Part shown: in pieces, positions 49,341 through 58,031 of the stretch
Position numbering within the stretch: position 1 is the first letter of the stretch
How the letters are laid out: each line of letters begins with the position of its first letter
Origin: Jonquetella anthropi DSM 22815
Lineage (GTDB): Bacteria; Synergistota; Synergistia; Synergistales; Dethiosulfovibrionaceae
Direction: 5' to 3'
Assembly (NCBI RefSeq): GCF_000237805.1
Contig: NZ_CM001376.1
Span: 481,010 to 545,009, forward strand
Length of the DNA stretch: 64,000 nt
Translations under genes and position numbers: made by a program
The notes under the pieces: generated by a model
Database searches by the model: none
Told to the model about the DNA's origin: nothing
What the model saw: only the letters and a program-made list of their open reading frames with translations

Positions 49341-51362
49341 ATGAAGCAGGTGCTGCTGGTTACCGGTGATCAGCCGACCCAGGAAGACGTCCGTCCGTTG
49401 GAGTCAATTCATCGAATAGGCTTAGCGTCTTTGACAGTAGCGTCCCAGTCCGAAGTGCTCGCCGCCGGCGAGGCGTTCGGCGGCCGGGACGTCGTGCTGC
49501 TCGCGCCGAGCTGCGACCGGCCCGAGCTTCTCGACTGGTGCGAGCGTTGGAAGCCCCAGCGCCTTGTCGTTGGTTCAGACGGTGACTTTGGCGCTTCCAG
49601 TGGCCAGCTCGCCCGAATCCGCCGGGGCGGGACGTTTGTCCTCGGCCCCGGATCCCGCGGCGTCCTCGATCCTCTTCAGGATCTTTTCGTCAGCTGGACG
49701 CCGGCCGTCCAGCCGTCAGCGGCTCTGGACGGCAACGTGGCTCTGATCGGGCAGGGCGGCGCGGTCGTCTTCTCGCTTTTCGACATGGCCCTTGAGGCGG
49801 GCGTTAAGTTCCGTCAGGTCGTCTCCTTAGGAGTGTGTCAGGACGACGGCGCCCTGCTCGAGTGTTTGGACCAGTGCGCTGAAGACGGGCAGACCCGGTT
49901 GGTGGTCCTCTGCGCCGAGTCGTTTGTGCAGGGCCGCCGGGTCATGGAACGGGCTGCCCGGCTGGTTCGCCAGGGCGTTCCGGTCGTCCTGCTGCGGTGC
50001 GGTGTCTTCCCAGGCATCGATCGAAGGGCCCGCCTTCGCCACCCAGACGGAAACTGGGCCGACGACGCAACTTGGCGGGCTGTCGCGGAACGCTACGGCG
50101 TTACGCTCCTGTCGGACGTGGGAGAGCTGTTGGCGTTTGCCAAGCTCTACGGGTGTTCTCGGCCGGCGCAGGGGCTCTCAATAGCCGGGCTGGCCTCGTC
50201 TGTGGGGCTGGCGCTGCTTTTGCGCGACAGCTGTTTCCGCGCCGGCGTCGCGCTGCCGGCTTTTTCTCCCGAACTCACGGAAAAATTGGAGAAAGTCCTG
50301 CCGCCGAGGGCGAAGGCGGTCAACCCGATCAGCGGCACCGAGTCGCTTGTTCAGTCAGACGGGGTTCTGTCTGAGGCTTTGCGGCGCATTCATTCCGGCG
50401 GGCGTTGCCTGCCGTTCGTCGTCCTCGGAGCTCTTGGCGGCGACGAAGTGGCCCGGGTGGTCTCCGAATTGGCCGAAGCCGGGCGAGACATCGCCAGCCC
50501 GATCGTCCTGTGCTGTCTCGGAGACTGGCGTCGCTTTGCCGGCTATGGGGACCTGTTGGCCCGATCCGGCGTCGTGGTGTACCGGGACCCGGCCGAAGCG
50601 GCTCGGGCGATCGCGCTGGCAGAAAAAATCTCCGCATCGTCCGTTCGCGCCCTGCCGTCCCAGCCGGTCCCTCCTGCGCCCAAACTGCCGGAGCTGCCGG
50701 AACGGCCTGACGAGGCGCAGGTCATGGACCTGATGAAATCTTATCAGCTGAGCTTGGTTCCCTCCCGGTTCTGCTCTTCGTTGGCAGAGGTCATGAGTGC
50801 GGCTGACGAGCTGGGGTTCCCGCTGGTCCTCAAGGCCGTCTCGCCGTCGCTGCTGAACAAGCAGCAGGCGCGCGGCGTCGCTCTGAACCTTCGCACGCCG
50901 GAAGAACTGCGCAACGCCTACGGCCGGGTGCTCGAACGGGTGAGCCGAGGCCATCCGGAGGCGAAACTTCGCGGCGTGCTCGTCCAGACCATGGTGACCG
51001 ACGGGCTGGAGTGTATGATCGGCCTGAAGAGGGACCCGCTTTTTGGCCCGGTGGTCGCCGTCGCGCTCGGCGGGGCCTACTATGCGATGACGCGGGACAT
51101 CGCCCTGCGCCCGGCGCCTGTGACGTTTGAAGAGGCTCAGGAAATGATCAGCTCTCTGAAAGGCGCTTCGCTCATTACCGGATCGTGGAGCGGCGTCCCG
51201 CTGGCCAGCGACGAGCTGGCCAGGACAATCGCCCAGATGTCCGTCATGGGGGACTGCGAGCCGGATCTGGAACTTCTTGATATCAATCCTATTTTCGTCC
51301 GACCAAACGCCGCCGAGATTGCCGACGCGTTTATCCGGCGGACGGAAAGGAGCCGACAGTGA
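49341..51362 (+). CDS. Divergent ADP-forming acyl-CoA synthetase-like protein (CoA ligase + ATP-grasp)
   Basis: This 673-residue protein has the layout of NDP-forming acyl-CoA synthetases: two CoA-ligase-like Rossmann/flavodoxin domains (about 1-430) and a C-terminal ATP-grasp domain (about 455-665) with FPLVLKAVSPSLLNKQ and LLDINPIFV. The N-terminal CoA-binding GxSxxP pattern is missing. Where relatives have the phospho-accepting His in SHTGALAG, it reads RHPDGNWAD, so the His may be kept but its surroundings are not. ATG 49341 lies beyond the HU terminator; earlier starts would cross it. It may act in acid fermentation, or in protein acylation as Pat-like fusions do, but lacks a GNAT domain. 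It overlaps plsY by four bases. Confidence 0.78.
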   Translation: MKQVLLVTGDQPTQEDVRPLESIHRIGLASLTVASQSEVLAAGEAFGGRDVVLLAPSCDRPELLDWCERWKPQRLVVGSDGDFGASSGQLARIRRGGTFVLGPGSRGVLDPLQDLFVSWTPAVQPSAALDGNVALIGQGGAVVFSLFDMALEAGVKFRQVVSLGVCQDDGALLECLDQCAEDGQTRLVVLCAESFVQGRRVMERAARLVRQGVPVVLLRCGVFPGIDRRARLRHPDGNWADDATWRAVAERYGVTLLSDVGELLAFAKLYGCSRPAQGLSIAGLASSVGLALLLRDSCFRAGVALPAFSPELTEKLEKVLPPRAKAVNPISGTESLVQSDGVLSEALRRIHSGGRCLPFVVLGALGGDEVARVVSELAEAGRDIASPIVLCCLGDWRRFAGYGDLLARSGVVVYRDPAEAARAIALAEKISASSVRALPSQPVPPAPKLPELPERPDEAQVMDLMKSYQLSLVPSRFCSSLAEVMSAADELGFPLVLKAVSPSLLNKQQARGVALNLRTPEELRNAYGRVLERVSRGHPEAKLRGVLVQTMVTDGLECMIGLKRDPLFGPVVAVALGGAYYAMTRDIALRPAPVTFEEAQEMISSLKGASLITGSWSGVPLASDELARTIAQMSVMGDCEPDLELLDINPIFVRPNAAEIADAFIRRTERSRQ

Positions 51363-51967
51363 ATTTTTCCCTCTCGTTTTTATGGCTGGCCTTGGCGTAC
51401 CTGATCGGTTCGATTCCGACCGGATACTTGTCGGTCCGTTTAGTCCGCGGCATTGACATTCGGACCTTTGGAAGCGGCAACACCGGCGGCACAAACGTCG
51501 GCCGGCTGATGGGCCGGAAGTGGGGCGTGGGAGTCATCGTCTTCGACATGCTCAAGGGTGCCCTCGTCATCGGGCTGTTCCGCCTTGCCGGACTTCCCAA
51601 TTGGCTGGTCATGTGCGGCGCCTTGGCCGCCGTTTTAGGGCACAATTACCCGATATGGCTGGGGTTTCGGGGCGGCAAGGGCGTGGCTACGACCTTTGGA
51701 ACGCTCTTTTTCTGCGCCCTACCGTGGTCGGCCGCGGCGATCGCTCTGGCCGGCGTCGTGTGGGGCCTTTGTCTCTACCTGTGGCGGATGGTCTCGCTGG
51801 CCTCTCTTATCGCCCTGACTGCCGCGCCGGTCCTGCTGGCCCTGGCTAAAGTTCCCGCTGAGAGCGTTTGGCTCGGCGTCTGCCTGGCCCTGTTGGCATT
51901 TTGGCGCCACAGGTCGAACGTCGGGCGGATTATGCGCGGAACGGAGAACAGGATTGGTCAAAAATAA
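51359..51967 (+). CDS. plsY: Acyl-phosphate:glycerol-3-phosphate acyltransferase
   Basis: This 202-residue membrane enzyme has the PlsY motifs GSIPTGYL, SGNTGGTNVGR and GHNYPIWLGFRGGKGVATT, and about five membrane segments. It uses acyl-phosphate from PlsX to make lysophosphatidate. GTG 51359 overlaps the previous stop. A second, GSGNT-type loop variation (usually GSGNIGATN) is minor. Confidence 0.95.
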   Translation: MNFSLSFLWLALAYLIGSIPTGYLSVRLVRGIDIRTFGSGNTGGTNVGRLMGRKWGVGVIVFDMLKGALVIGLFRLAGLPNWLVMCGALAAVLGHNYPIWLGFRGGKGVATTFGTLFFCALPWSAAAIALAGVVWGLCLYLWRMVSLASLIALTAAPVLLALAKVPAESVWLGVCLALLAFWRHRSNVGRIMRGTENRIGQK

Positions 51968-52031
51968 CGATTGATATTCACTGACCATAAGGTACTATAA
52001 GCTCATGAATGACCGAGAGGTTGGTGATGAC

Positions 52032-52529
52032 ATGTCGATGAGCCTGACCGAAGTGATTGAGCAGTACATTCAAAGCCTGTTCGCCGACTCGGAAAGGGAG
52101 CAGGACCAGGATCGGGTGTCGCTGCGCCGCAAGGACGTGGCCGAACGGTTCGGCTGCGTGCCAAGCCAGATAAACTACGTGATTCGAAGCCGTTTCACCC
52201 CGGAAAGGGGCTTCCTCGTCGAAAGCCAGCGGGGCGGAAACGGGTACATCCGTATTCTCAAGATCAGCTACGAGCAGCCCGAAGAAAAACAGCGGTACGT
52301 GGAAGATATCGTTGGCGACAGCCTGACCGAGCAGGACGCGAAGCGCCTTCTGACCCTTTTTCAGCAACGTGGGCTGATCACGCCTAGGGAACGCCTTATC
52401 GTGGAGATATCCCTTCGCCACCTGTCCGATCTGGCAGACGGCGCGTTTGACATTTCCCCGTTCCGGCGCGACGCGATGAGGGCCGAGCTGGCCAAGCGGG
52501 TGTTCCGCGGCCTGATTTACGCTTCTTGA
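52032..52529 (+). CDS. ctsR: Class III stress-gene repressor CtsR
   Basis: This 165-residue repressor has the winged-helix motif AERFGCVPSQINYVIRSRFTPERGFLVESQRGGNGYIRI, given here as pieces: CVPSQINYVI and GGNGYIRI. The C-terminal domain binds ClpC/McsB-type partners in Firmicutes. ATG 52032 is preferred; ATG 52005 adds nine residues but has a poor Shine-Dalgarno. It lies directly before clpC. I see no tandem AGGTCAAA-type operator upstream. The mcsA and mcsB genes that normally sit between ctsR and clpC are absent. Confidence 0.93.
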   Translation: MSMSLTEVIEQYIQSLFADSEREQDQDRVSLRRKDVAERFGCVPSQINYVIRSRFTPERGFLVESQRGGNGYIRILKISYEQPEEKQRYVEDIVGDSLTEQDAKRLLTLFQQRGLITPRERLIVEISLRHLSDLADGAFDISPFRRDAMRAELAKRVFRGLIYAS

Positions 52530-52547
52530 TGGGAGGTGAGTCGTTTT

Positions 52548-55028
52548 ATGATGTGGCAGTTCTTCAGCGATTCCTGTAAGCGTGCTCTGCAAATAGCTCA
52601 CCGGGAAGCGCTGAAAATGCGCAGCAAAGAAATTGGCACGGCTCACCTGCTTCTGGGAATTGCCGCCGAGGGGACGTCCAGCGCGGCAGGTCTGCTCGAG
52701 GCAAACGGCGTGACGGCGGAGGGCCTTCGACGGACGCTGAAGATCGACGAGACGATCCCTGAGCCGGACGAGCAGACCGATCTGCCGTTCAGCGACGGAG
52801 CCCGAGGGTGTCTCGACGCGGCGTTGAACAGCGCCCGGTCTCTGGACGCCGAGCTGGTAGACCCGTCGTGCCTGTTGGCGGCCGTGCTGAAAGTCAATGA
52901 CAACGGCGCGTGCCGTTTGCTGGCCACGCTGGGAGTTTCCCCAGAAACATTGAGGGAGCGAGCAGCGGAGCTTCTCGCGTCCTCTAAGCGGGAGGAAAGC
53001 CCCGTTCACAGCCCGAAGGCCGGAAACGGCGAGGGGGATGAAGCGGAGCTCGCGATCATAGGTCAGTTTTGCGTCGATCTCACGGCGCGGGCTGCTGCCG
53101 GCGAGCTGGATCCGATCGTTGGGCGCCAGAAAGAGACCCGTCGGCTCATGCAGGTGCTCTGCCGCCGGACGAAGAACAACCCGGTGCTGGTAGGCGATCC
53201 CGGAGTCGGGAAGACCGCCGTCGTGGAAGGGCTGGCCCAGCTGATTCAGTCCGAAATGGTGCCGGACCCGCTGAAGGGAAAGAAAATCCTTCAGCTAAAC
53301 GTGGGCAGCCTCGTGGCCGGCGCAAAATACAGGGGAGACTTTGAGGAGCGTTTCCAAAAGCTCATCGCTCAGGCCTCCAAGTCCAAGGACATCCTGTTTA
53401 TCGACGAGATACACACCCTGATCGGGACCGGCAACGCCGAAGGCTCCCTTGACGCCGCCAACATGCTCAAACCCAGTTTGGCTCGGGGCGAGCTGCGGAT
53501 CATCGGCGCGACAACGGCGGCCGAATACCGGCGCTATATCGAACGCGACGGGGCGCTGGAACGGCGGTTTCAGCCGATCGACATCGCCGAGCCTGACTTT
53601 GACTCGGCCGTGGCCATCGTGTCCGGCCTGCTTCCCCGGTACGAGGAACACCACGGCGTGGTTTACGCGCCGGAAGCCGCCGAGACGGCGGTTCGGCTTT
53701 CGTCTCGCTTTTTGACGGACCGGCGGCTCCCCGACAAGGCCATCGACCTGATTGACGAGGCCGGCGCGAAAGCTCAGCTCGACCGGTCCGACTGGCCGCC
53801 GGAATTGAAAGAGGTTAAGACTCGGCTCGGCCAACTGAGGCGCGACAAAGAAGCGGCTATTCTGGCCGCTGATTTTGAGCTAGCCGGACGGTTCCGCAGC
53901 GACGAGGCCGAGACGGCCCAGCAGCTGGAAGAAAACCTTTCGGTTTGGCGCCGAGGCCGGCGTATGAGCGGCAGCAGGGTCGGGCCGGACGACTTGGCTC
54001 AGGTTCTGTCGTCGTGGTGCGGCGTGCCGGTCGGCCAGATGTCCCAGTCGGAGGCGGAACGGCTTCTGACGTTAGAGAGTCGGGTTGAAAAGCACCTGAT
54101 CGGCCAGAGCGAGGCGGTTTCATGCGTCTGCCGGGCCCTGCGCCGCAACCGAAGCGGCCTGCAGGACGAAAAGCGTCCGATTGGAAGTTTCTTGTTCTTG
54201 GGACCCAGCGGCGTCGGCAAAACCGAACTGGCGCGGGTTGTGGCCAGAGAGCTGTACGGCAGCGACAAGGCGCTGATCGCCTTGGATATGAGCGAATTTC
54301 ACGACCGCTACACGGTTTCAAGGCTCATCGGAACCGGGCCGGGGTACGTGGGCTACGAGGATCGGGGGCAGCTGACCGAGGCGGTCAGACGTCACCCCTA
54401 TTCGGTCGTCCTGTTGGACGAAATAGAGAAGGCGGACCCACAGGTGAACCGGATCCTGCTCCAGATCATGGAGGACGGACGGCTGACTGACGGCCACGGC
54501 GACACGGTCGACTTCCGCAACGCGCTGATCATCATGACCAGCAACCTCGGGTCCCGGGAGGCGGCCAAGAGCCCCTTCGGGTTCAGCGACGCGGGACGGA
54601 GCGACCAGGCCGCGCGGGGCGTCATGTCCGACGAGCTGAAACGGTTCTTCCCGCCCGAACTGCTCGGGCGAATGGACGATGTGGTGTACTTCCGGCAGCT
54701 GAACGCAGAGGACCTGTCGAAGATTTTTGACCTGCTTTTAGCGCCGGCCGTTCAGCGGCTCAAGCGGCGAGGAATTGACTTTTCCGTTTCGCCTCAGCTG
54801 AAGCTCGCGATTCTCGACGAGGCGGCGCGTCAAGGTGCAGGCGCCCGGCCGCTCAGGCGGCTGGTTGAAAAGAGAGTTTCCGACCCGACGGCCGAATGGC
54901 TGATTGCCAACCCGGGAGCGTCCGGGGAACTGGTCTGCTCGCTTGAAGACGGGGAGACGGCCGTCCGCTGCCAAGAGGGCCCGGCGGTCTTAGCGGCGCT
55001 TTCTTCCTTGGAAACGCAGGGACATTAG
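52548..55028 (+). CDS. clpC: ATP-dependent Clp protease ATPase subunit ClpC
   Basis: This is an 826-residue two-ring AAA+ unfoldase. The Clp-N repeats occupy about residues 1-145. The first AAA module has GDPGVGKT and [10 protein letters not shown], a UVR-type middle segment (about 435-480) distinguishes ClpC from ClpA, and the second module has GPSGVGKTE and LLDEIEKA. It feeds substrates to ClpP. ATG 52548 follows GGGAGGTGAG. It is coupled to ctsR (18-base gap). Confidence 0.96.
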   Translation: MMWQFFSDSCKRALQIAHREALKMRSKEIGTAHLLLGIAAEGTSSAAGLLEANGVTAEGLRRTLKIDETIPEPDEQTDLPFSDGARGCLDAALNSARSLDAELVDPSCLLAAVLKVNDNGACRLLATLGVSPETLRERAAELLASSKREESPVHSPKAGNGEGDEAELAIIGQFCVDLTARAAAGELDPIVGRQKETRRLMQVLCRRTKNNPVLVGDPGVGKTAVVEGLAQLIQSEMVPDPLKGKKILQLNVGSLVAGAKYRGDFEERFQKLIAQASKSKDILFIDEIHTLIGTGNAEGSLDAANMLKPSLARGELRIIGATTAAEYRRYIERDGALERRFQPIDIAEPDFDSAVAIVSGLLPRYEEHHGVVYAPEAAETAVRLSSRFLTDRRLPDKAIDLIDEAGAKAQLDRSDWPPELKEVKTRLGQLRRDKEAAILAADFELAGRFRSDEAETAQQLEENLSVWRRGRRMSGSRVGPDDLAQVLSSWCGVPVGQMSQSEAERLLTLESRVEKHLIGQSEAVSCVCRALRRNRSGLQDEKRPIGSFLFLGPSGVGKTELARVVARELYGSDKALIALDMSEFHDRYTVSRLIGTGPGYVGYEDRGQLTEAVRRHPYSVVLLDEIEKADPQVNRILLQIMEDGRLTDGHGDTVDFRNALIIMTSNLGSREAAKSPFGFSDAGRSDQAARGVMSDELKRFFPPELLGRMDDVVYFRQLNAEDLSKIFDLLLAPAVQRLKRRGIDFSVSPQLKLAILDEAARQGAGARPLRRLVEKRVSDPTAEWLIANPGASGELVCSLEDGETAVRCQEGPAVLAALSSLETQGH

Positions 55029-55044
55029 TTTCTTTAGTTTTTTG

Positions 55045-55079
55045 CGGCAGGTTCCTCAAAGAGGAGCCTGCCTTTTTTT
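55045..55079 (+). terminator. Terminator of ctsR-clpC
   Basis: A 12-bp stem GGCAGGTTCCTC/GAGGAGCCTGCC (one G-T pair) with an AAA loop is followed by seven T residues. Confidence 0.93.
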
Positions 55080-55222
55080 CGCGCCCTCTTGGTCCTCCGT
55101 TATTAAAGAGTTAGTCTCTCAATTAAGTAATAAGAACCTTTCTGATCTATTGAGCTCCAATATAATAAATAAAAATATTTGATGTTTCGGAAGGAACACC
55201 AAAAGGAAGGGGGGAATTTCAG

Positions 55223-55453
55223 GTGACTACACGGATGGGGAACTTCATGTGGTTCTGCTTTGGCGTTGCGGCTGGCGTCGGCGCGTGCGTGCTGGTAAAG
55301 AACGGCACGGCCAAGAAAGCGGCTCTTGCGGTCTACGGCAAGGGAATTGAGCTGAAAGACCGGGTTGCCAGCGTCATTGAGCGGGGCAAGGAAGCGGCTG
55401 AGGACTTCGTTGCCGAGGCTAAGGCCCAGGCCCAGAGCGAAGAAGCTGAATAA
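55223..55453 (+). CDS. Small membrane-anchored protein, PacL/YtxH-like, upstream of a P1B ATPase
   Basis: This 76-residue protein has one N-terminal membrane segment (FMWFCFGVAAGVGACVLV, about residues 8-25), then a basic stretch and a long amphipathic Ala/Glu/Lys helix ending in an acidic tail (QSEEAE). This plan resembles YtxH-type proteins and the mycobacterial PacL proteins, which accompany P-ATPases; the His-rich metal tail of PacL is not present. GTG 55223 has AAGGAAGGGGGGAA upstream. Its 94-base distance to the ATPase gene suggests one operon. Confidence 0.65.
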   Translation: MTTRMGNFMWFCFGVAAGVGACVLVKNGTAKKAALAVYGKGIELKDRVASVIERGKEAAEDFVAEAKAQAQSEEAE

Positions 55454-55546
55454 CGGATTGTGACAGCACAAGGCCTGAGGACGGCGAAACGTCGTTCAAG
55501 GGCCTGTTTTCGTGAAACAGATAGAGAACGAAAGCGAGACATATCT

Positions 55547-57652
55547 ATGGATTATCGTATCGAACACGAGTTGCCCTGCCGCATTCGCCTGCGCTTTGCG
55601 CCTCAAGACCTTCGGGGCAGCCGCGGGCCGGTGCTTGCCGCGGTGCTGGAGACGCAGGACGGCGTCAAAAGAGCCGCCGCGTCGAGCAGAACCGGCAGTC
55701 TGCTGATCTTTCACGACGGCAGCCACCGCGACAGCATCCTGAAAGCCGTCAGCCTGATCGAGCGTTCGGAGCTGGACGAAATGGACATACAGGTTGAACC
55801 TGTCGAGCCGCCGCTCAAAGTTCAGGTTGCCAAGCTGCTGAGCGCCGCCATGACCCGCCGAATGCTGCCCATGCCGATACGGATCGTCGTCACCACTGCG
55901 TTTGCCTGCGCGTATTTTTTTCGAGGCATCAGAGAACTTCTGCACCTTCGTCTGGGTGTTGAGACGCTCGACGCCGCGGCGCTTGGCGTTTCGCTTGCCC
56001 GGCAGGACTACAACACCGCGTCGACGGTGATGACCCTTTTAGCTCTGGGAAACCTGATTGAGGACTGGACTAAGAAGCGGTCCCAAGCCAGCTTGGCAGA
56101 AAGCTTGGCCGTTCGGCTCAACTCCGTATGGGTCCAAAACGACGACGGCTCTCAGCGCGAGATTTCCATGTCCGAACTCGCGGTCGGCGACCGCGTTATC
56201 GTGCGTGCCGGCGGCTTAATCCCTGCCGATGGGGTGGTGACGGCGGGAGAAGCGCTGGTGAATCAGGCGTCCATGACCGGCGAGTCCATGGCTGTGCACC
56301 GCTGGCCCGGAACGTCCGTGTACGCCGGGACGGCGCTAGAAGCCGGGGAGCTGACGGTCCAGGTTCGGGCCCTTGCCGACGAGAGCCGGCTCAGCCAAAT
56401 TGCCAAGCTCATCGAGGAATCGGAAGAGCTCAAGGCATCGGTTCAGTGCCGGGCGGAGCGGATGGCCGACGGCCTCGTCCCGTGGAGCTTTGGCTTGGCC
56501 GGCATGATGTACGCCCTGACCGGCAACGCCACGAGGGCGTCCGCCGCGCTGATGGTCGATTACTCGTGTGCCATTAAGCTGGCAACGCCGCTTTCTATTC
56601 TCTCGGCTATGCGCGAGGGCGTGAGACGCGGCGTCATCATCAAGGGCGGCAAGTTCCTTGAAGCGCTCAGCGAAGCCGATACGGTAGTCTTTGACAAGAC
56701 GGGCACCTTGACGGTCTCCCAGCCTCGGGTCATCGAGGTCGTCCCGTTCGAGGGCTGGCAGCGCAGCGAGATTCTTCGGCTGTCCGCCTGCCTTGAAGAG
56801 CACTTCCCCCACTCGGTAGCGACCGCAGTGGTCCGTCAGGCCGAGCTGGAAGGGCTGACGCACCGGGAAGAACACGCCAAGGTGGAGTACGTGGTCGCTC
56901 ACGGCGTCGTGAGCCGGTACTTGGACAAACGGGTGATTATCGGGAGCCGTCACTTCGTGGCGGAGGACGAGGGCGTCGTCTTCGACGAAGAGCAGAAAAA
57001 GGTCATCGAAGAAAAAGAACAGCTCGGCTCGCTGCTGTACTTGGCCTTTGACAGCCGGCTGATCGGCCTTCTGGTCATCGACGACCCGCTTCGCGAAGAG
57101 GCGGCGGACGTCGTGGCCCAGCTGCGGAGCTTAGGCATTCGGCACGTGGTCATGCTGACCGGGGATCACCCCAAGACCGCCGCTCGGGTGGCTAAGCAGC
57201 TCGGGCTGGACGACTACAGGGCCGAAATGCTTCCGGACGAGAAAACCCGCTTCGTTCAGTCCCTGCGAAAACAGGGGCGAAAAGTCATCATGGTGGGCGA
57301 CGGTATTAACGACGCGCCGTCCTTGGCGGCGGCCAACGTGGGCGTGTCGCTTCGCGGCGCCGCCGACGTGGCCCAGCAGGTCGCTGATGTGGTCCTTGCC
57401 GGAGACCTCTCGTCTTTGCCAGACGCCAGGCGCCTCAGCGAGCTCGTCATGCGGCGTATCGAGCGCAGCTACCTGACCATCGTCGGGCTGAACACGACGT
57501 TCTTGCTTTTGGGGCTTTTGGGCATTATCACGCCGGCCGTGGGCGCGCTGCTGCACAACTCGGTGACCATCGGCACCAGCATGACCAGCGTCAGGCCTCT
57601 GCTTGACAAACTGCCTGCGAGCCTGCAGGCGGTTTCGGAAGAGAGCGAGTGA
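55547..57652 (+). CDS. P1B-type (heavy-metal) ATPase with non-canonical YSCA membrane motif
   Basis: This 701-residue membrane ATPase has an N-terminal HMA-like domain (residues 1-85, RIRLRF). It has the actuator TGES (MTGESMAV), the phosphorylation motif DKTGTLT and the hinge MVGDGINDAPSL. The transmembrane metal motif is DYSCAIKLATP instead of CPC or SPC. This variant occurs in CtpC-like ATPases linked to Mn or Zn export, so the cargo may be such a metal rather than copper; that is inference. ATG 55547 is chosen for the HMA start; its Shine-Dalgarno is weak. Confidence 0.88.
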   Translation: MDYRIEHELPCRIRLRFAPQDLRGSRGPVLAAVLETQDGVKRAAASSRTGSLLIFHDGSHRDSILKAVSLIERSELDEMDIQVEPVEPPLKVQVAKLLSAAMTRRMLPMPIRIVVTTAFACAYFFRGIRELLHLRLGVETLDAAALGVSLARQDYNTASTVMTLLALGNLIEDWTKKRSQASLAESLAVRLNSVWVQNDDGSQREISMSELAVGDRVIVRAGGLIPADGVVTAGEALVNQASMTGESMAVHRWPGTSVYAGTALEAGELTVQVRALADESRLSQIAKLIEESEELKASVQCRAERMADGLVPWSFGLAGMMYALTGNATRASAALMVDYSCAIKLATPLSILSAMREGVRRGVIIKGGKFLEALSEADTVVFDKTGTLTVSQPRVIEVVPFEGWQRSEILRLSACLEEHFPHSVATAVVRQAELEGLTHREEHAKVEYVVAHGVVSRYLDKRVIIGSRHFVAEDEGVVFDEEQKKVIEEKEQLGSLLYLAFDSRLIGLLVIDDPLREEAADVVAQLRSLGIRHVVMLTGDHPKTAARVAKQLGLDDYRAEMLPDEKTRFVQSLRKQGRKVIMVGDGINDAPSLAAANVGVSLRGAADVAQQVADVVLAGDLSSLPDARRLSELVMRRIERSYLTIVGLNTTFLLLGLLGIITPAVGALLHNSVTIGTSMTSVRPLLDKLPASLQAVSEESE

Positions 57653-57656
57653 TACC

Positions 57657-57974
57657 ATGTCCGTCATCGCCAGTTTCATTCCCGGCCGGCTCCGGCTTCG
57701 CTCGTCTCTGATCTCTTCCGCGGGGACTCGGGACGTCATCATCCGAGCTCTCCTGTCCCTGCCGTTCGTCACCAGCCTGACGCCCACGCCGTCGACCGGC
57801 AGCCTGCTGATCCTCTATCGGGCGGCGGCTCTCCCTCTGTCGAGGCTTCTGGAAGTTCGCCCTCTGTTGGAAGAGCTTCAGACCCTCGAAGGCCAGCCGG
57901 CCGGTCCTGAACGCCTGGAAGCCGTCAAGGTTCTTTGCGGCCAGATCGTTCGCGAGCTCGGCTCGGACGCCTGA
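57657..57974 (+). CDS. Small HMA_2-like protein
   Basis: This 105-residue protein begins with MSVIASFIPGRLRLRSSLI, like the HMA_2-type start of the adjacent ATPase (ELPCRIRLRF). It lacks a CxxC metal site. A helix-rich C-terminal half (about 60-105) follows. It starts four bases after the ATPase stop, so it is probably a co-translated accessory or a detached second HMA domain. Its function is unknown. Confidence 0.65.
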   Translation: MSVIASFIPGRLRLRSSLISSAGTRDVIIRALLSLPFVTSLTPTPSTGSLLILYRAAALPLSRLLEVRPLLEELQTLEGQPAGPERLEAVKVLCGQIVRELGSDA

Positions 57975-57978
57975 CGAA

Positions 57979-58027
57979 TAAAAAGCAGCGCCTCATCCCA
58001 GATTTGCTGGGGCGGGGCGCTTTTTTG
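57979..58027. terminator. Terminator between the ATPase operon and the convergent unknown gene
   Basis: A bulged stem pairs AGCGCC...CCCAG with CTGGG...GGGCGCT, followed by TTTTTTG. An AAAAA on the left allows minus-strand use too. Confidence 0.85.
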
Positions 58028-58031
58028 ACGG

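Noticed and set aside
51968-52031. CIRCE element or CtsR heptad operator before ctsR
   Set aside because: Neither the nine-base inverted repeat of CIRCE nor a direct repeat of GGTCAAA is found.
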